A stretch of DNA of 64,000 bases, taken from contig BGKB01000043.1 of the NCBI GenBank assembly GCA_003116975.1, forward strand, positions 310,001-374,000, written 5' to 3'. Every line of letters starts with the position of its first letter. Positions within the stretch are counted from its first letter, which is position 1. The notes under the pieces were generated by a model. The model made no database searches and had not been told where the DNA came from. It worked only from the letters and a program-made list of their open reading frames with translations. The DNA comes from Aurantiochytrium sp. KH105. Its lineage: Eukaryota; Sar; Bigyra; Thraustochytrida; Thraustochytriidae. Shown here piece after piece: positions 48,494-58,845 of this stretch. Position numbers and translations under genes: made by a program.

Positions 48494-51400
48494 ATGAAGG
48501 CTCGTGTGCAGGGCAGCAGCAGCACGAGCTTCGAGGAAGCCGTGACGGTAAACCAGCGTGGCTTGATTGATAAGATCCTGGCGAGGTATTCGACAGAGCT
48601 GACTTTGTTTCGAGAGCTGCTACAGAACTCGAACGACGCTAAAGCCACCGAGCTACAGATCCGATTTTCTGGTACAGGGTATTGGGAGGGCCGCGACATC
48701 CGTGAGAACACCAATGCTGACGGCGCTCCTCGCTCCGCCAACGCCCGTGGAAGCGCAAATGACTTGCCCCAGCATCGCAGCCAATCGCAAGCTCAATCGC
48801 AGCAGCAACAGCCGCAACAGCAGCAACAGCAGCAGCAGACATCGTCGGCCCAGACACGTCGTAGGCCGAAATCGGACGAAGAACTTAGCTTTACGGGTCT
48901 ACGTCTGTGCAACAATGGCATGGTCTTTCGGGACGAGGATTGGAAGCGGATTAAAAGCATTGCTGACGGAAACCCAGACGAAACCAAGGTTGGTTTCTTT
49001 GGCGTTGGTTTCTATTCCGTGTTCAGTCTTTCGGATGAACCAACCGTGCTCTCAGGAGCCAAAGCTCTCTCCTTTCACTGGAAAAAGGATTCCCTTTTTG
49101 TCACGCATGGCGCGCCGCCGGCAGCGCGGGCCGACGATTGCGAGGAAGACAAGGTAATGTTCGACATGGTCGAAAAGAACTGGACAATCTTTGATCTGCC
49201 AGTCCGAGACGATCCGCCTCGTCCTAAATTGCCCTCGCCAAAGGAAATGGCCGATTTTCTCGTCCGCTGTCTTACTTTTACGACGACTCTCGAGCTCGTC
49301 GAGGTTTACTATGACGGAAGACTTGCCTTGTCAGTGGGTCGTGAGAGTTCGCAAAGCATCGTTCCCATGAACGCGGACGCGCAGGCACGAATGCCACAGG
49401 GCAGCATGTTTCGCTACCAGGACGCACGGACCGAACCCCTTCGATATGCGATTCAGCACCATGACCGTCCCAAACCGATTGTCGTTGAAATGATGCGCGT
49501 GCTCTCTTCATTTTCCGTCCACGTTGACGAGAAATTCCGCACTGCCATGTTTCGCGTCACAAAGAAGAATCCCCCGCGCAAGGTGGACGTTCAGCTCATC
49601 TTTGACGCAGGCAAGGCCCTCCAGGTCTCGGCAACTGCGGCATCCTGGAAGGCTCTCGAGTCCTTCTCTCCAGCTTCTGCACGAGGAGGTCATTTTTTCA
49701 TTGGCTCTGGCATCACGCAACAAACAACAGGCTCCAAGTGCCACTGCAATGCTCCCTTTATGCCTACCATGGAACGGAACTCGATGGATCTGTCGGATAT
49801 CACGCTTGCGACATGGAACCGCGCTCTTCTTTGGGCAACTGGTTTTCTACAGCGTCTCACCTTTGAGCACTTGTGTTACCAAGCAAAAGCCTTGGGGTCA
49901 GCCGCTGCCACACCGGAGACTGGATCGAAGCAGGATAGTACGGCAATTGCCCATGGCAGTCCCAGTGCCGCCTCATCGCCCGGGTCACCCGCGGGAGCTG
50001 CAAGTGGAGCGGGGTCAACGAATGCTTTGCGCCACGGAAAACTCGAGGCACTCTTTCGCGCTTACGATGCTGACCACGCTGTGCAGAACCAAACCAATGG
50101 TTCAGCTGTTGACCTTACCCAGAAACGGCGCATCGACGTTCTCTCCGCAATGGGAACCTTTGCCATGAAGGAGACCACGCCGGTTCAACAGGTTGGTGAC
50201 ATTGTGCTTGCCGGATTTTACAACGCGATGAGCGAGGCGCCACCGGTGTGGACCACGACTGGACTTCGAAGGGCTACTCATGCGCGCATCAAGGACCGCA
50301 CAGGTCTCCACGAGATCGTATACAAGGCCGCTTCGATTGTAGATCTCCCCTCCGAACTTCCTGGGCACGGAGACGAGGCACAGTCGTCCAACGCACGATC
50401 TTCTGTCGCTGATGTCTTGGCCAAGCAGGCGAAGTCCGCGCTCGGATTTTTTTCGTCCTTTATGGGCAGTGAGGCCTCGGAGGGCGGGTCTGCAGCGCAG
50501 AACCCTAGAAAGACGGACGCACCGACAAAGGAGTCTCTCGCTACTTTGTGCAAGCGCTTTGTTCAAGAGCTTCAGCACCGGCGTCTTCTTCGGGAACTCG
50601 ATGTCCGCGATCTTGCACTGGAACTGCAAGCTCGGAGCCTGCAAGACGATGCAGAAGTCATCAAACTGCTACGCTGGCTTCTTGCGCGTGAGCAGACGCT
50701 GCGTCAGCTCCGCGAGGAAGCTGCCGCTGATCGGGTGACGTGTTTCTGCGACTGGTGCGGAAACCGCATCGCTGTCACCGTCGAATCGCTTAAGCGCGAG
50801 ATTCGTCGCCAGCAAGAAGCTGAGCGATCGCAAGGATTTTTTAGTCGCGTCACGGCCAGTCTCACCGGCAGCGTGGCTGAAAATGTGCGTGTTTCACTCG
50901 AGTGTTCTCGCTGCCAGCAAGTCTCGCTCATTAGTCCTGCAGAAGTCATCAGCTCGCTCTCGCAAGTTCAGACGGCCACCTCGGTACCAAATGCCAAGCT
51001 CTTGCAGCTCGCACGCATGGATGACGGCACGAAGTTGTCATCCTTTTCACTCTACGTGGGTGCAACGCTTCTCAAGCGCATCAACTCGTCCAGCGAAAAA
51101 GGAATGCCGGCAAGACTAGAGGCCTCCTTCTGGGCCTCGTCAAGGGCCAAGCGCAACGTTCTTCCCATTACGATTTCGCAAGAATTCAAAGACGCAGACT
51201 TGCGCTCCGGCGTCCTTGCGCAATGGCTGAAACCTCTTGCCTGGTCAGAATGGAGCGCGACTTGCATCGAGACAGCACGTAAGGCCCCTCTGGAAAGCAG
51301 TACCACGGATGAGGCAAACGTGAAGGATGCGGGCTCAATCGAAAAGGTCAGCCTAGAAAACCTGGCCATCGTTTCTAACGTTTTGCGAGTCGTCGCCTTT

Positions 51401-54400
51401 GCGTTGTACAACAACGAAATTCGGAATGGGGACGACACCATCGTTGTTTCATCTCTCATGGATGCCGAGTGCATGCCAGTACGCTCGCGGCAGCTCATGC
51501 GCCCGTCAAAGACGTACCTTGGCGCTGAGGCCACGGGTGGCTTTTCGGCACTCCCTGTGGCTGCGCTCTGTGAGGCGCTTGAAGACGGTACCTTTCACGT
51601 GAACGACGCTGTTCCGAGAGATGCTGCTGTCGTTCGTCTGCTGAAGATGTTGGGAGTGAAGCAGCATGTTGACCTCGCCTTCGTTTTCGAGGAATTCAAC
51701 AAGGGTTTATTGGGCTGGAACCGCCAGGAAATTCTGCACTACATTGCGTCGATGCGCGGCAAGCTCGACGACAGCGAGATGAAGCGCCTGCGAAAAATGT
51801 GTTTTCTCCCCAAAGTAGAGATCCGCGCCGACGGAAGTGCGCACCCTTCACTGCAATCCTTTAGTGGTTCCACCCTACACTTTGCTTCCAAAGAAATTGC
51901 TGCTCTTCAGGTGCCGATGGTGTATGCTATTGTTGAGGAGGGGCTCCCCTTTGGTCTGTCGCAAGTGCAGGGTCAAGGTCAAGGTCAAGAACAAGGCACT
52001 GACAACAGCGAGGCGAAACAAGGTCGTCCGCAGCGTACCTTTTTCGACGTGAACGCCGAAAAAATCGGTAACGCCACCCAGCTTTTGCTGAAAGACCTTG
52101 GTGTTCGTGCGCATCCTGACCTGGACGTCGTGCTTACGCGGGCAGCGTCAACTCAAGATAAAGAAGTTCGCCAAGCTGCGCTTTGGTACCTGGTGAGGCA
52201 CTTTGAGGAGTTTCGAAACGTGTACACGACACGCGTGCGTGTTGCCTTTGTCCCCTGCACGGATGGCAAGCTCTACCACCCGCTCCGATGCTTTACCAAC
52301 CAAAGCGTTGCGCTTCTTTCGTCTCCATCCGTGGATGCGGACCTTTTGCCCATCAAGTATGCGCGATTGCTTGGTGTGCGCGAGAACCCATCTTCGGAAG
52401 AAATTGCACAGGCGCTTGCTCGCTCGCCGCCTGATCCTCAGCGGGCATCGGATGTCTTTGCCTTTGTTGCCGGTCTTTTGCCATCCATGCAGAGATCTCA
52501 TCTTCACGAGCTTAGTAAGCGGGCTATTGTGCCGCTACCCAGTGACACGGACCAAGCCACTGCCGCCAATTTTCGCTATGTGGCACCAGGCACAATCTAC
52601 TTTCGTCCGCGCGCTCAGGCACGGGGCAAGTACGAAGGCCTTTTCCCCTATGTTCGCTACGAATCCGATGCGGCGAACATGTTTTTGCGTGCTGTTGGGG
52701 TCCGGGACGAGCCAACCGTGGACGAATTGGCAAGCCTCTTGTCTGATAGCGATCAGGCTGCACGCCATCTCGAGCGTGTGGGTACCGACGGTTACCTCCA
52801 AGTCCTGCGCGTACTCGCTGTGGAGCTTGCTTCCATCTCCTCCTCTACCTTGCGACGCATGTCGCGCGCTAAGTGTCTCCTTGGCGTTCGAAGTGTAGAC
52901 TCGAAGATGGACCTTTCCGAGCCGTCAAGCAATCCAAGTGAGGAGGAAATCATCGAAAGTGAGACGGAGTGCGTGACGTACCACTTGGAGTCGCCAAGGC
53001 GGATCTACATTAATGATCACGCGGTAATGTATCGCATCTTTGACCCGCTCGTGGCGCCTCCCGAGGATATTTTCGAGGCTCTATACCACAAGCTCGGAAG
53101 CAAGACACTGTCGTCTGCGGTCGCAGTGCGAACACAATTCAGTACGCCGTATTCTGTAACGCAAACTACGCAAGAGCTTGAGAGCAAGATCAGACGGCGT
53201 GTGCAGCTTTTTTTCTTCAAACGACGCAGGTCTGACTTTACTTCTGATGCGGACAAATGGCTTTCGGTATTCAACACCCAGAGCAAGCACTTTGTGTACG
53301 AGGTGCCGCGAATCGCGCGTTCGTTGATGCTTGATAATGTGCAGAAAATGATCTCGTGCACAGCGTACGCGGTGAATGGTAATCGTGGACGGATGCTGCT
53401 GGTAACCTCGAAGACTTCGGTTTCTGAATGCGCTGCGGAGCTCTGCGACGTCCTGCTGGGAAAAAGCACGCTCAATGACAAGCTTCTTTGGAGCACAATT
53501 CTCCAAAGCTCTGACCAGCAGTTGCGTGACCAAGGCTTTCCTGTGGCGCGAAAAATGAATAATCCAACCATCGCAGTTGCTGCTGCCGCGGCTGCTGCGA
53601 CGCAAGCTGCGGCCGGTATCTCATCTTCTGCAGTTTCCGCTGCTGCTCCCACTGCTGCTGCTCCTGCTGCTGAATCCCAAGCTGCAAAGTCCTTGAATCT
53701 CGAGAATGAGTCTGCTGTGGACAGCAAGACACCTTTGTCCAAAAAGGAAAACACGACTTCGGCGACGTCTAAAGGCGCAGAGACTGGGACCGGCGCAGAG
53801 TCGGCTGCTGCTCCAAAGCAAGTTCCCACGCCAGCATTAACACCTGCGCCGCCAACGCCGCCAACGCCGCCAGGGCCTTCGCCGCCTGCAGCATCACAGA
53901 AACGCCGATCGCTTCGCGGTTTGCTCTCATCGGTCATGCCAAAGGCCAATGCCGCCAACGCTGCAAGTTTAGCCAAGGCAGCCGCGGCATCAGGCATCGA
54001 TGCTAAAACGCTCCAATCCATGATGTCCTCACCTAACTCGGAATCAGGAACTACTGGCGGTTCTGCAAGTGGTGACGCGCAAGCTCAGGCTCAAGATCGG
54101 GCTCAGGCGCAGACGCAGGCGCAGTCGCAAGGTACACAACAACAGCAACTGCAGCCGGGAGGGGGTTCGGGCCAGGCCGACCCTCTAGTGAATCGGGACT
54201 TTCGCATGCAAGCCTTGCAGTCGGGACTGAATCGATGCAGTCCTGGAGGTGGGGCGCCCGTCATTCAATCGGAGGCAGGACAGCGCGTAATGGTGCCGAT
54301 GCTAGACGACCTTCACGAGCACAATCTCGTACGTGTGCCAATACAGTTTGCAGGCATGGACTGCTACGTCGAAAATGGCGCTGGGGACCCCAAGATTTAT

Positions 54401-54838
54401 CAATTGCGGAGTGTAGAGGCAACTGCGTTTGCGCAGCTGCTCTTGGGGATTTCAAAGCATGTATTCGGCTTGCGGAGTGCATCGATTTGCCACTTGTACT
54501 ATCATTTTGAGGGTCAAACTGCAGCATTCAACCGTGGCGGGGCACTGTATTTCAATTTTTATGTCTTTTTGAGGCAATTAGAAGTCTCGCAATGGGACGT
54601 TCACACGCTGGTAGGCTCAGATATGCAGCCGCGCTTTGTGCTGCCCCCAGCTGCCGTGATTGACTGGTTCGGCGTCTTTGGCCATGAGCTTGCGCACAAC
54701 CACAAGGGGGATCACGATGCGGAATTTTCCCATTGGATGATGATGTACCTGACGACTTTTGTCGAAGCGCTTTCTGTGCATCTGGATAACGTGCGCCAAG
54801 CAATCAATCTACAGGAGATGCCCCGTGGTCTTGAGTAG
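48494..54838 (+). CDS. DUF3684/Sacsin-like giant protein with GHKL ATPase and a HELAH motif
   Basis: The 2,114-residue protein begins with an Hsp90/Sacsin-type ATPase: N-box RELLQNSNDAKA (about 35-50), then, after a Gln-rich insert, LCNNGMVF and KVGFFGVGFYSVFS. This is the layout of the DUF3684 family known from fungi. A CxxC pair (FCDWCGN) and a second CSRCQQ pair around residues 750-820 may form a zinc site. The C-terminal third has Ala/Pro/Gln-rich low complexity (encoded about 53570-54190) and then a conserved end with GHELAHNHKGDHDAEF (His2064, Glu2065, His2068). The Sacsin-type ATPase suggests chaperone-like work; the metalloprotease-like end is discussed separately. First in-frame ATG used. 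Confidence 0.85.
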   Translation: MKARVQGSSSTSFEEAVTVNQRGLIDKILARYSTELTLFRELLQNSNDAKATELQIRFSGTGYWEGRDIRENTNADGAPRSANARGSANDLPQHRSQSQAQSQQQQPQQQQQQQQTSSAQTRRRPKSDEELSFTGLRLCNNGMVFRDEDWKRIKSIADGNPDETKVGFFGVGFYSVFSLSDEPTVLSGAKALSFHWKKDSLFVTHGAPPAARADDCEEDKVMFDMVEKNWTIFDLPVRDDPPRPKLPSPKEMADFLVRCLTFTTTLELVEVYYDGRLALSVGRESSQSIVPMNADAQARMPQGSMFRYQDARTEPLRYAIQHHDRPKPIVVEMMRVLSSFSVHVDEKFRTAMFRVTKKNPPRKVDVQLIFDAGKALQVSATAASWKALESFSPASARGGHFFIGSGITQQTTGSKCHCNAPFMPTMERNSMDLSDITLATWNRALLWATGFLQRLTFEHLCYQAKALGSAAATPETGSKQDSTAIAHGSPSAASSPGSPAGAASGAGSTNALRHGKLEALFRAYDADHAVQNQTNGSAVDLTQKRRIDVLSAMGTFAMKETTPVQQVGDIVLAGFYNAMSEAPPVWTTTGLRRATHARIKDRTGLHEIVYKAASIVDLPSELPGHGDEAQSSNARSSVADVLAKQAKSALGFFSSFMGSEASEGGSAAQNPRKTDAPTKESLATLCKRFVQELQHRRLLRELDVRDLALELQARSLQDDAEVIKLLRWLLAREQTLRQLREEAAADRVTCFCDWCGNRIAVTVESLKREIRRQQEAERSQGFFSRVTASLTGSVAENVRVSLECSRCQQVSLISPAEVISSLSQVQTATSVPNAKLLQLARMDDGTKLSSFSLYVGATLLKRINSSSEKGMPARLEASFWASSRAKRNVLPITISQEFKDADLRSGVLAQWLKPLAWSEWSATCIETARKAPLESSTTDEANVKDAGSIEKVSLENLAIVSNVLRVVAFALYNNEIRNGDDTIVVSSLMDAECMPVRSRQLMRPSKTYLGAEATGGFSALPVAALCEALEDGTFHVNDAVPRDAAVVRLLKMLGVKQHVDLAFVFEEFNKGLLGWNRQEILHYIASMRGKLDDSEMKRLRKMCFLPKVEIRADGSAHPSLQSFSGSTLHFASKEIAALQVPMVYAIVEEGLPFGLSQVQGQGQGQEQGTDNSEAKQGRPQRTFFDVNAEKIGNATQLLLKDLGVRAHPDLDVVLTRAASTQDKEVRQAALWYLVRHFEEFRNVYTTRVRVAFVPCTDGKLYHPLRCFTNQSVALLSSPSVDADLLPIKYARLLGVRENPSSEEIAQALARSPPDPQRASDVFAFVAGLLPSMQRSHLHELSKRAIVPLPSDTDQATAANFRYVAPGTIYFRPRAQARGKYEGLFPYVRYESDAANMFLRAVGVRDEPTVDELASLLSDSDQAARHLERVGTDGYLQVLRVLAVELASISSSTLRRMSRAKCLLGVRSVDSKMDLSEPSSNPSEEEIIESETECVTYHLESPRRIYINDHAVMYRIFDPLVAPPEDIFEALYHKLGSKTLSSAVAVRTQFSTPYSVTQTTQELESKIRRRVQLFFFKRRRSDFTSDADKWLSVFNTQSKHFVYEVPRIARSLMLDNVQKMISCTAYAVNGNRGRMLLVTSKTSVSECAAELCDVLLGKSTLNDKLLWSTILQSSDQQLRDQGFPVARKMNNPTIAVAAAAAAATQAAAGISSSAVSAAAPTAAAPAAESQAAKSLNLENESAVDSKTPLSKKENTTSATSKGAETGTGAESAAAPKQVPTPALTPAPPTPPTPPGPSPPAASQKRRSLRGLLSSVMPKANAANAASLAKAAAASGIDAKTLQSMMSSPNSESGTTGGSASGDAQAQAQDRAQAQTQAQSQGTQQQQLQPGGGSGQADPLVNRDFRMQALQSGLNRCSPGGGAPVIQSEAGQRVMVPMLDDLHEHNLVRVPIQFAGMDCYVENGAGDPKIYQLRSVEATAFAQLLLGISKHVFGLRSASICHLYYHFEGQTAAFNRGGALYFNFYVFLRQLEVSQWDVHTLVGSDMQPRFVLPPAAVIDWFGVFGHELAHNHKGDHDAEFSHWMMMYLTTFVEALSVHLDNVRQAINLQEMPRGLE

Positions 54839-55141
54839 AGGAACATGCATTACTTTAGTTTTGGTTTTGCAAAATGGTTTGTCGACAGTGAGCGAGCGAG
54901 CGAGAGAGAGAGAGAGAGAGAGAGGAGAAAAAAGGTTTTCGGGCGTACGTCCGCACATCCTCTTCAATTCATTTAGTTGCGGAACATACTCTTCTCTAAT
55001 ATTTAGACATACGCTCACTTAAGACCAAAAGAACGTGAGTATGTATACGCTTCCCCCTTCCTCCTTCATTTTTTCCTGGAAAGAATAAGAATCGAAAGAG
55101 AGACAATTCTTTAAAGAAGCTTTGATTGTATACGAAGGCAT
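54839..55141. other. Convergent intergenic region with (GA)n
   Basis: This tail-to-tail spacer holds GAGC units passing into a GA run at about 54890-54923. No gene is seen. Confidence 0.6.
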
Positions 55142-56827
55142 CTAGCTGCAGGTGAGGTCGATACGGTTCTCCTTGGCGTACTTGTTAATGACACGAACAA
55201 TGTACTCGACCTGAGGGTTGGAGATGTTCTTGAGCATCTTGACAACCTCGCCAAGAAGCTTGGGCTCGTATTCACCGGCAACTACCTTGGCCAACACGCC
55301 GCACGCTGCACCGCGAAGTGCTTCCCACCACATGGTGTGGGCGTCCCCCTCAAGACGAAAGAGCGTCGAGGCGGCCTTTGCTGCATAGTAAAACTCGCCG
55401 ACTTTGTAGCAGTCGTTTGCAATGAGCTCGAGCAGAGCAAAGGAATCCGTGCTGGTCTCCATCTTCAAATAAAGTTCCCAGGCCTGCTCGGCACGGCCGC
55501 AGCCACGGATCTGAGCGCGGGCGAGATGCGAGAGGAACTCGAACGAGCATCGAATCTTTTCATCCTGAACAAGCTGCAGGGTTTCTTCGGCCTCGCGGTA
55601 CTGACCCGTGTTGGTAAGCGAGATACCGTAGTTGTAGTTGAAGTCATCGTCGTTGTAAAGGTACGCCTTGATAGAGTTGAGATAAATGTTGACATCCTCG
55701 AATTGCTTGAGAAGGAAAAAGCAGCTGGCCATGCACTGGCGACCGGGGATGGTGTCGCACTCGGATGCGCTGGCCCCCACAAGTTGGAAAAACTGCTGCG
55801 CCATCTTGAGATGCTCGCGCGAACCTTTGGCCTGACCAACTGCAGCATTAACGACACCCTTGAGAATATACTCTTGGGGCGTTCCGGGCTCAATATCTTT
55901 CATGAGTTCAAAGGCCTCCTCGATGTCGTCGTTGCGAAGGTGATAGATGACGAGATTGAGACGCGCTTCCGGCAGAAAGTCAACGAGCGCCGGGAGTACT
56001 TTGAGGGCATTCTCACCATTGCGAAAGACGACGAGGTTGTGGCGGATGAGATCGTTGTCGTGTAGGGAATGACCTTGTTCATTGAGGGCCTTGAGCTCGG
56101 CCTCAGCAGCTTTGCCGTTGTACAGCCGAAAGTGGTTGCATGCTTTGAGGTTGATGGCGATGACACTATCAGGATGGCTTTGCAGATACACGGCAAGAAT
56201 TTCAAGCGAGACATCATAGTAGTCGAGCTTGTAGTAGCACATTGCTACGTAGACATTGAGTGCGAGATCATCACGGTGCTGCAGCAAGAGCTGCTTGTAG
56301 ATATCGGTGGCCTCTTGGTAGTGGTTGCGTAGATAGTGGATGGCGGCGAGACTGAGCTGATCCTCCTTTGTGTCGGAAAGCTTTTGGTGGTAGACCATGA
56401 GTTTGTTTTCGTCATTCTGCTTGTGCGCAATGTGAAAGAGAAGTCGATTTTGCAGTCCGCACGTGGGTCCTTGCAGAGCCTCTTCCTCAGCCTCGTCGTA
56501 CATTTGCAAAAAATACATGCAGATGGCAAGGTACAGGTGGACCTCTTTGCCGGTGTCGCCTAGCCTCTGAAGGTCCTGGAAGGCCTCCAAGGCCTTTTTG
56601 TAGTCCCCAAGGTGTGCCGCGCAATACCCGAGCCACATGCAGCTCTCGGCATCGAAGTCGTCGGCATGCTGATTGAACTCCAAGAGCGCGATAGCACCGG
56701 TGTAGTCTCGCGACTTGACATACTCTTCGCGCTGCGGCCTGCGCGCTTTGTTTTTCTTCGCGGCACGAGACCCGAACCTCGCCGCGCCGCCGGAGAGATG
56801 GCCAGGCTTCGTTGCGTTGAGAAGCAT
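55142..56827 (-). CDS. IFT56: IFT56 (TTC26/DYF-13), intraflagellar transport protein
   Basis: The 561-residue protein matches the length of human TTC26 (554). After a basic N-terminus, TPR-type helix pairs run through most of the protein: [53 protein letters not shown] and [22 protein letters not shown]. The C-terminal part includes AREAEETL-type and [16 protein letters not shown] helices and ends in NKYAKENRI, a family-like tail. IFT56 is an IFT-B component that carries motility proteins into cilia. Its presence implies a flagellated stage. It is divergent from the eIF4E gene. Confidence 0.95.
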   Translation of the reverse strand: MLLNATKPGHLSGGAARFGSRAAKKNKARRPQREEYVKSRDYTGAIALLEFNQHADDFDAESCMWLGYCAAHLGDYKKALEAFQDLQRLGDTGKEVHLYLAICMYFLQMYDEAEEEALQGPTCGLQNRLLFHIAHKQNDENKLMVYHQKLSDTKEDQLSLAAIHYLRNHYQEATDIYKQLLLQHRDDLALNVYVAMCYYKLDYYDVSLEILAVYLQSHPDSVIAINLKACNHFRLYNGKAAEAELKALNEQGHSLHDNDLIRHNLVVFRNGENALKVLPALVDFLPEARLNLVIYHLRNDDIEEAFELMKDIEPGTPQEYILKGVVNAAVGQAKGSREHLKMAQQFFQLVGASASECDTIPGRQCMASCFFLLKQFEDVNIYLNSIKAYLYNDDDFNYNYGISLTNTGQYREAEETLQLVQDEKIRCSFEFLSHLARAQIRGCGRAEQAWELYLKMETSTDSFALLELIANDCYKVGEFYYAAKAASTLFRLEGDAHTMWWEALRGAACGVLAKVVAGEYEPKLLGEVVKMLKNISNPQVEYIVRVINKYAKENRIDLTCS

Positions 56828-57311
56828 TGTGTCTTGTTTTCAGGAAAACTGTGTCCTCGCTGCGTCTCCAAGCTTCGTCGTCACCCGCCCAGCCTGCGCG
56901 TTTGCTCCTCTGACCTTTCCGTCGCACGTACGCGGAGAGGAGAGAGATAGAGAAATAGAGAGAGACGCAGTCTGTCTCTCTTGGTGGAGACGAAGACTTT
57001 GCACGGAGACCCGGAGACCTGAGCGAGAAGTTCTGCCCAGGTTATCGTTTCCTCACAATGGCATCAGTTTCTTTTTTGTTTTACACCTTGGTTGGTTCCT
57101 TCATTCCATTATTCATAATTCCATTAGTCTATTCATCGACACGCCGGTGACTCATTTGTTCCAGGTTGCTGCGCTCACGTATCGGTCCTTCTCCTTCTTT
57201 CCGCCTCTATTTATCCTCACGCGACTCACTGTCAAGCCGCTCTTCAAGCTCTCAAACCAATCCTCTCTATCTCATCCTCTCCTTTGCCTTCCTCTCCAAC
57301 GCTCGCTCGCT

Positions 57312-57351
<40 letters not shown>

Positions 57352-57742
57352 TCGCGAGAGCCCGACTCGAGCAGAGCCCGCCCCCCGCCCCGCCGAACGG
57401 TCATCTTCGGTCCCGCTTTCCAGCCAGGCTCGGTCCCGGCCCGCCTGATTAAGGGCCGGCCCGCGGCCCGGTTAGGTTCGCGCGCACGAGTGGCTGACGG
57501 CGGCGGCGGTTAGGTTTGCGCGGCCTCTCCGGAGCCGCAGATCACGATCGATCGATCGAGGAGACCTGCGGCGGGAGCGCTGCGTGCTTGCTTGCTGGCT
57601 GGCTGGCGGGGCTTGCGGGAAAGCGCGGCGCAGAGCGGGAACGCGCGGTGGTGCTCGAGGACCCCGTTCGCTCGCTCGTTCGGTCGTTCGCCCGATAGGT
57701 CGCCCGTGCGCGGGAGAGTTTGCGGAGGGAAAAGCGAGCAGG
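56828..57742. other. Divergent promoter region with (GCAC)n
   Basis: This head-to-head spacer between IFT56 and eIF4E has GCTC then GCAC units at about 57301-57352, a GATC run at 57546-57560 and TGGC/TGCT units at 57585-57610. The eIF4E frame is open upstream of its ATG but without ATG. Confidence 0.55.
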
Positions 57743-58399
57743 ATGGCGGACGCACTGGCGGCCAAGGGGCTCCACCCGCTCCAGAACACGTGGGCGTTCT
57801 GGGAGCACCGCAAGGGCGGGACCGGGAGCGACTATGGGTCGAAGATGTTCCAGCTCGGCGAGTTCGAGACCGTGGAGGACTTTTGGCGGTTCAAGAACAA
57901 CCTGCCGCAGCCCAGCGAGGTATTCTACACGCCGCAGTCTGGCCACAAGAAGTTCGTCGACAGGGAGATTGACGGCTTCAGCATGTTCAAGGGCGGTATC
58001 AGGCCCGAGTGGGAGGACAAGGCCAACATGTACGGCGGCGAGTTCTTTTGCCGCCAGACCATGGCCCCTGCGCAGCTCGACAATGCGTGGGAAAAACTAT
58101 TGCTCGGACTCGTGGGCGAGACGATCGATAACGGCGACGAAATTTGCGGCGTCCGCGTTGTGGACAAGAGCAAGAGCAACCGCCCCACGTACCGTCTGGA
58201 GATGTGGTTCCGCTCGCGGGACAAGGACGTTCTGGAGCACCTTCGCACCCAAGTGCAGAAATGCCTGGGAGCGAACCTGCTCAAGGAATACATGGAGCAC
58301 AACGTCGCGATGAACACTCACGGCGCTGGCGCCCCCAAGGGTCGCAGCGGTAGCACTGGTCCATCCGGTGGCCCGGGCGGTCGCCCCTTCCGAGGATAA
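57743..58399 (+). CDS. eIF4E family cap-binding protein with class II-like cap pocket
   Basis: The 218-residue protein has the full eIF4E fold markers: HPLQNTWAFW at the N-terminus, FETVEDFWRF (Trp48, equal to human Trp73), IRPEWEDKANMYGGEF (Trp90/Glu91, equal to Trp102/Glu103) and EMWFRS (Trp155). At the site of the first cap-stacking Trp (human Trp56) there is Tyr31, as in 4EHP/eIF4E2-type proteins. The spacing from this residue to the next conserved Trp is 17 in both. Binding of the mRNA 5' cap is expected; whether it promotes or represses translation is not. The tail is Gly/Pro-rich. First in-frame ATG used. Confidence 0.92.
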   Translation: MADALAAKGLHPLQNTWAFWEHRKGGTGSDYGSKMFQLGEFETVEDFWRFKNNLPQPSEVFYTPQSGHKKFVDREIDGFSMFKGGIRPEWEDKANMYGGEFFCRQTMAPAQLDNAWEKLLLGLVGETIDNGDEICGVRVVDKSKSNRPTYRLEMWFRSRDKDVLEHLRTQVQKCLGANLLKEYMEHNVAMNTHGAGAPKGRSGSTGPSGGPGGRPFRG

Positions 58400-58845
58400 A
58401 TGTTCCGATCCGACTCGTCTGTGTACAATTTACGAGCGACCTGCCCATACCGCTGCCACGAGCAAGCAAGCAAGCCAGCGAGTGAGGGGGCGAGGAGGGA
58501 AAAGGGGAAAGGGCGGTAAATCTTTTAGAGAACTGCTAATGTGCTGCGAGACAAGCTGCGGGTTGGCTTGTCGGCCCAACTCGCTCCCTCTTTTTGCGGT
58601 GTCTTGCCTTGATATTATCGCATTGGTAGCTAGCCAGCTCTCGTTTGGCAAAAATGTTCATCGAGAGTGAAAATCAACTTACTACCGGGAAACTCCACCA
58701 CACACTCATACAAAAATAAAAAAGGAAATTAGAAAAGTATCGTAAAATCATCAAAGAACAACGATCTCTGCAAAGTCAGTCTTATCACACATAAAACTTT
58801 GAATAAAGACGCAGAGATGGCACGGGCACGCTGTTGGGCCAAGTC
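58400..58845. other. Convergent intergenic region
   Basis: This tail-to-tail spacer has GCAA units near 58461-58480 and an AATAAA at 58715-58720 for the eIF4E transcript. No gene is seen. Confidence 0.5.
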
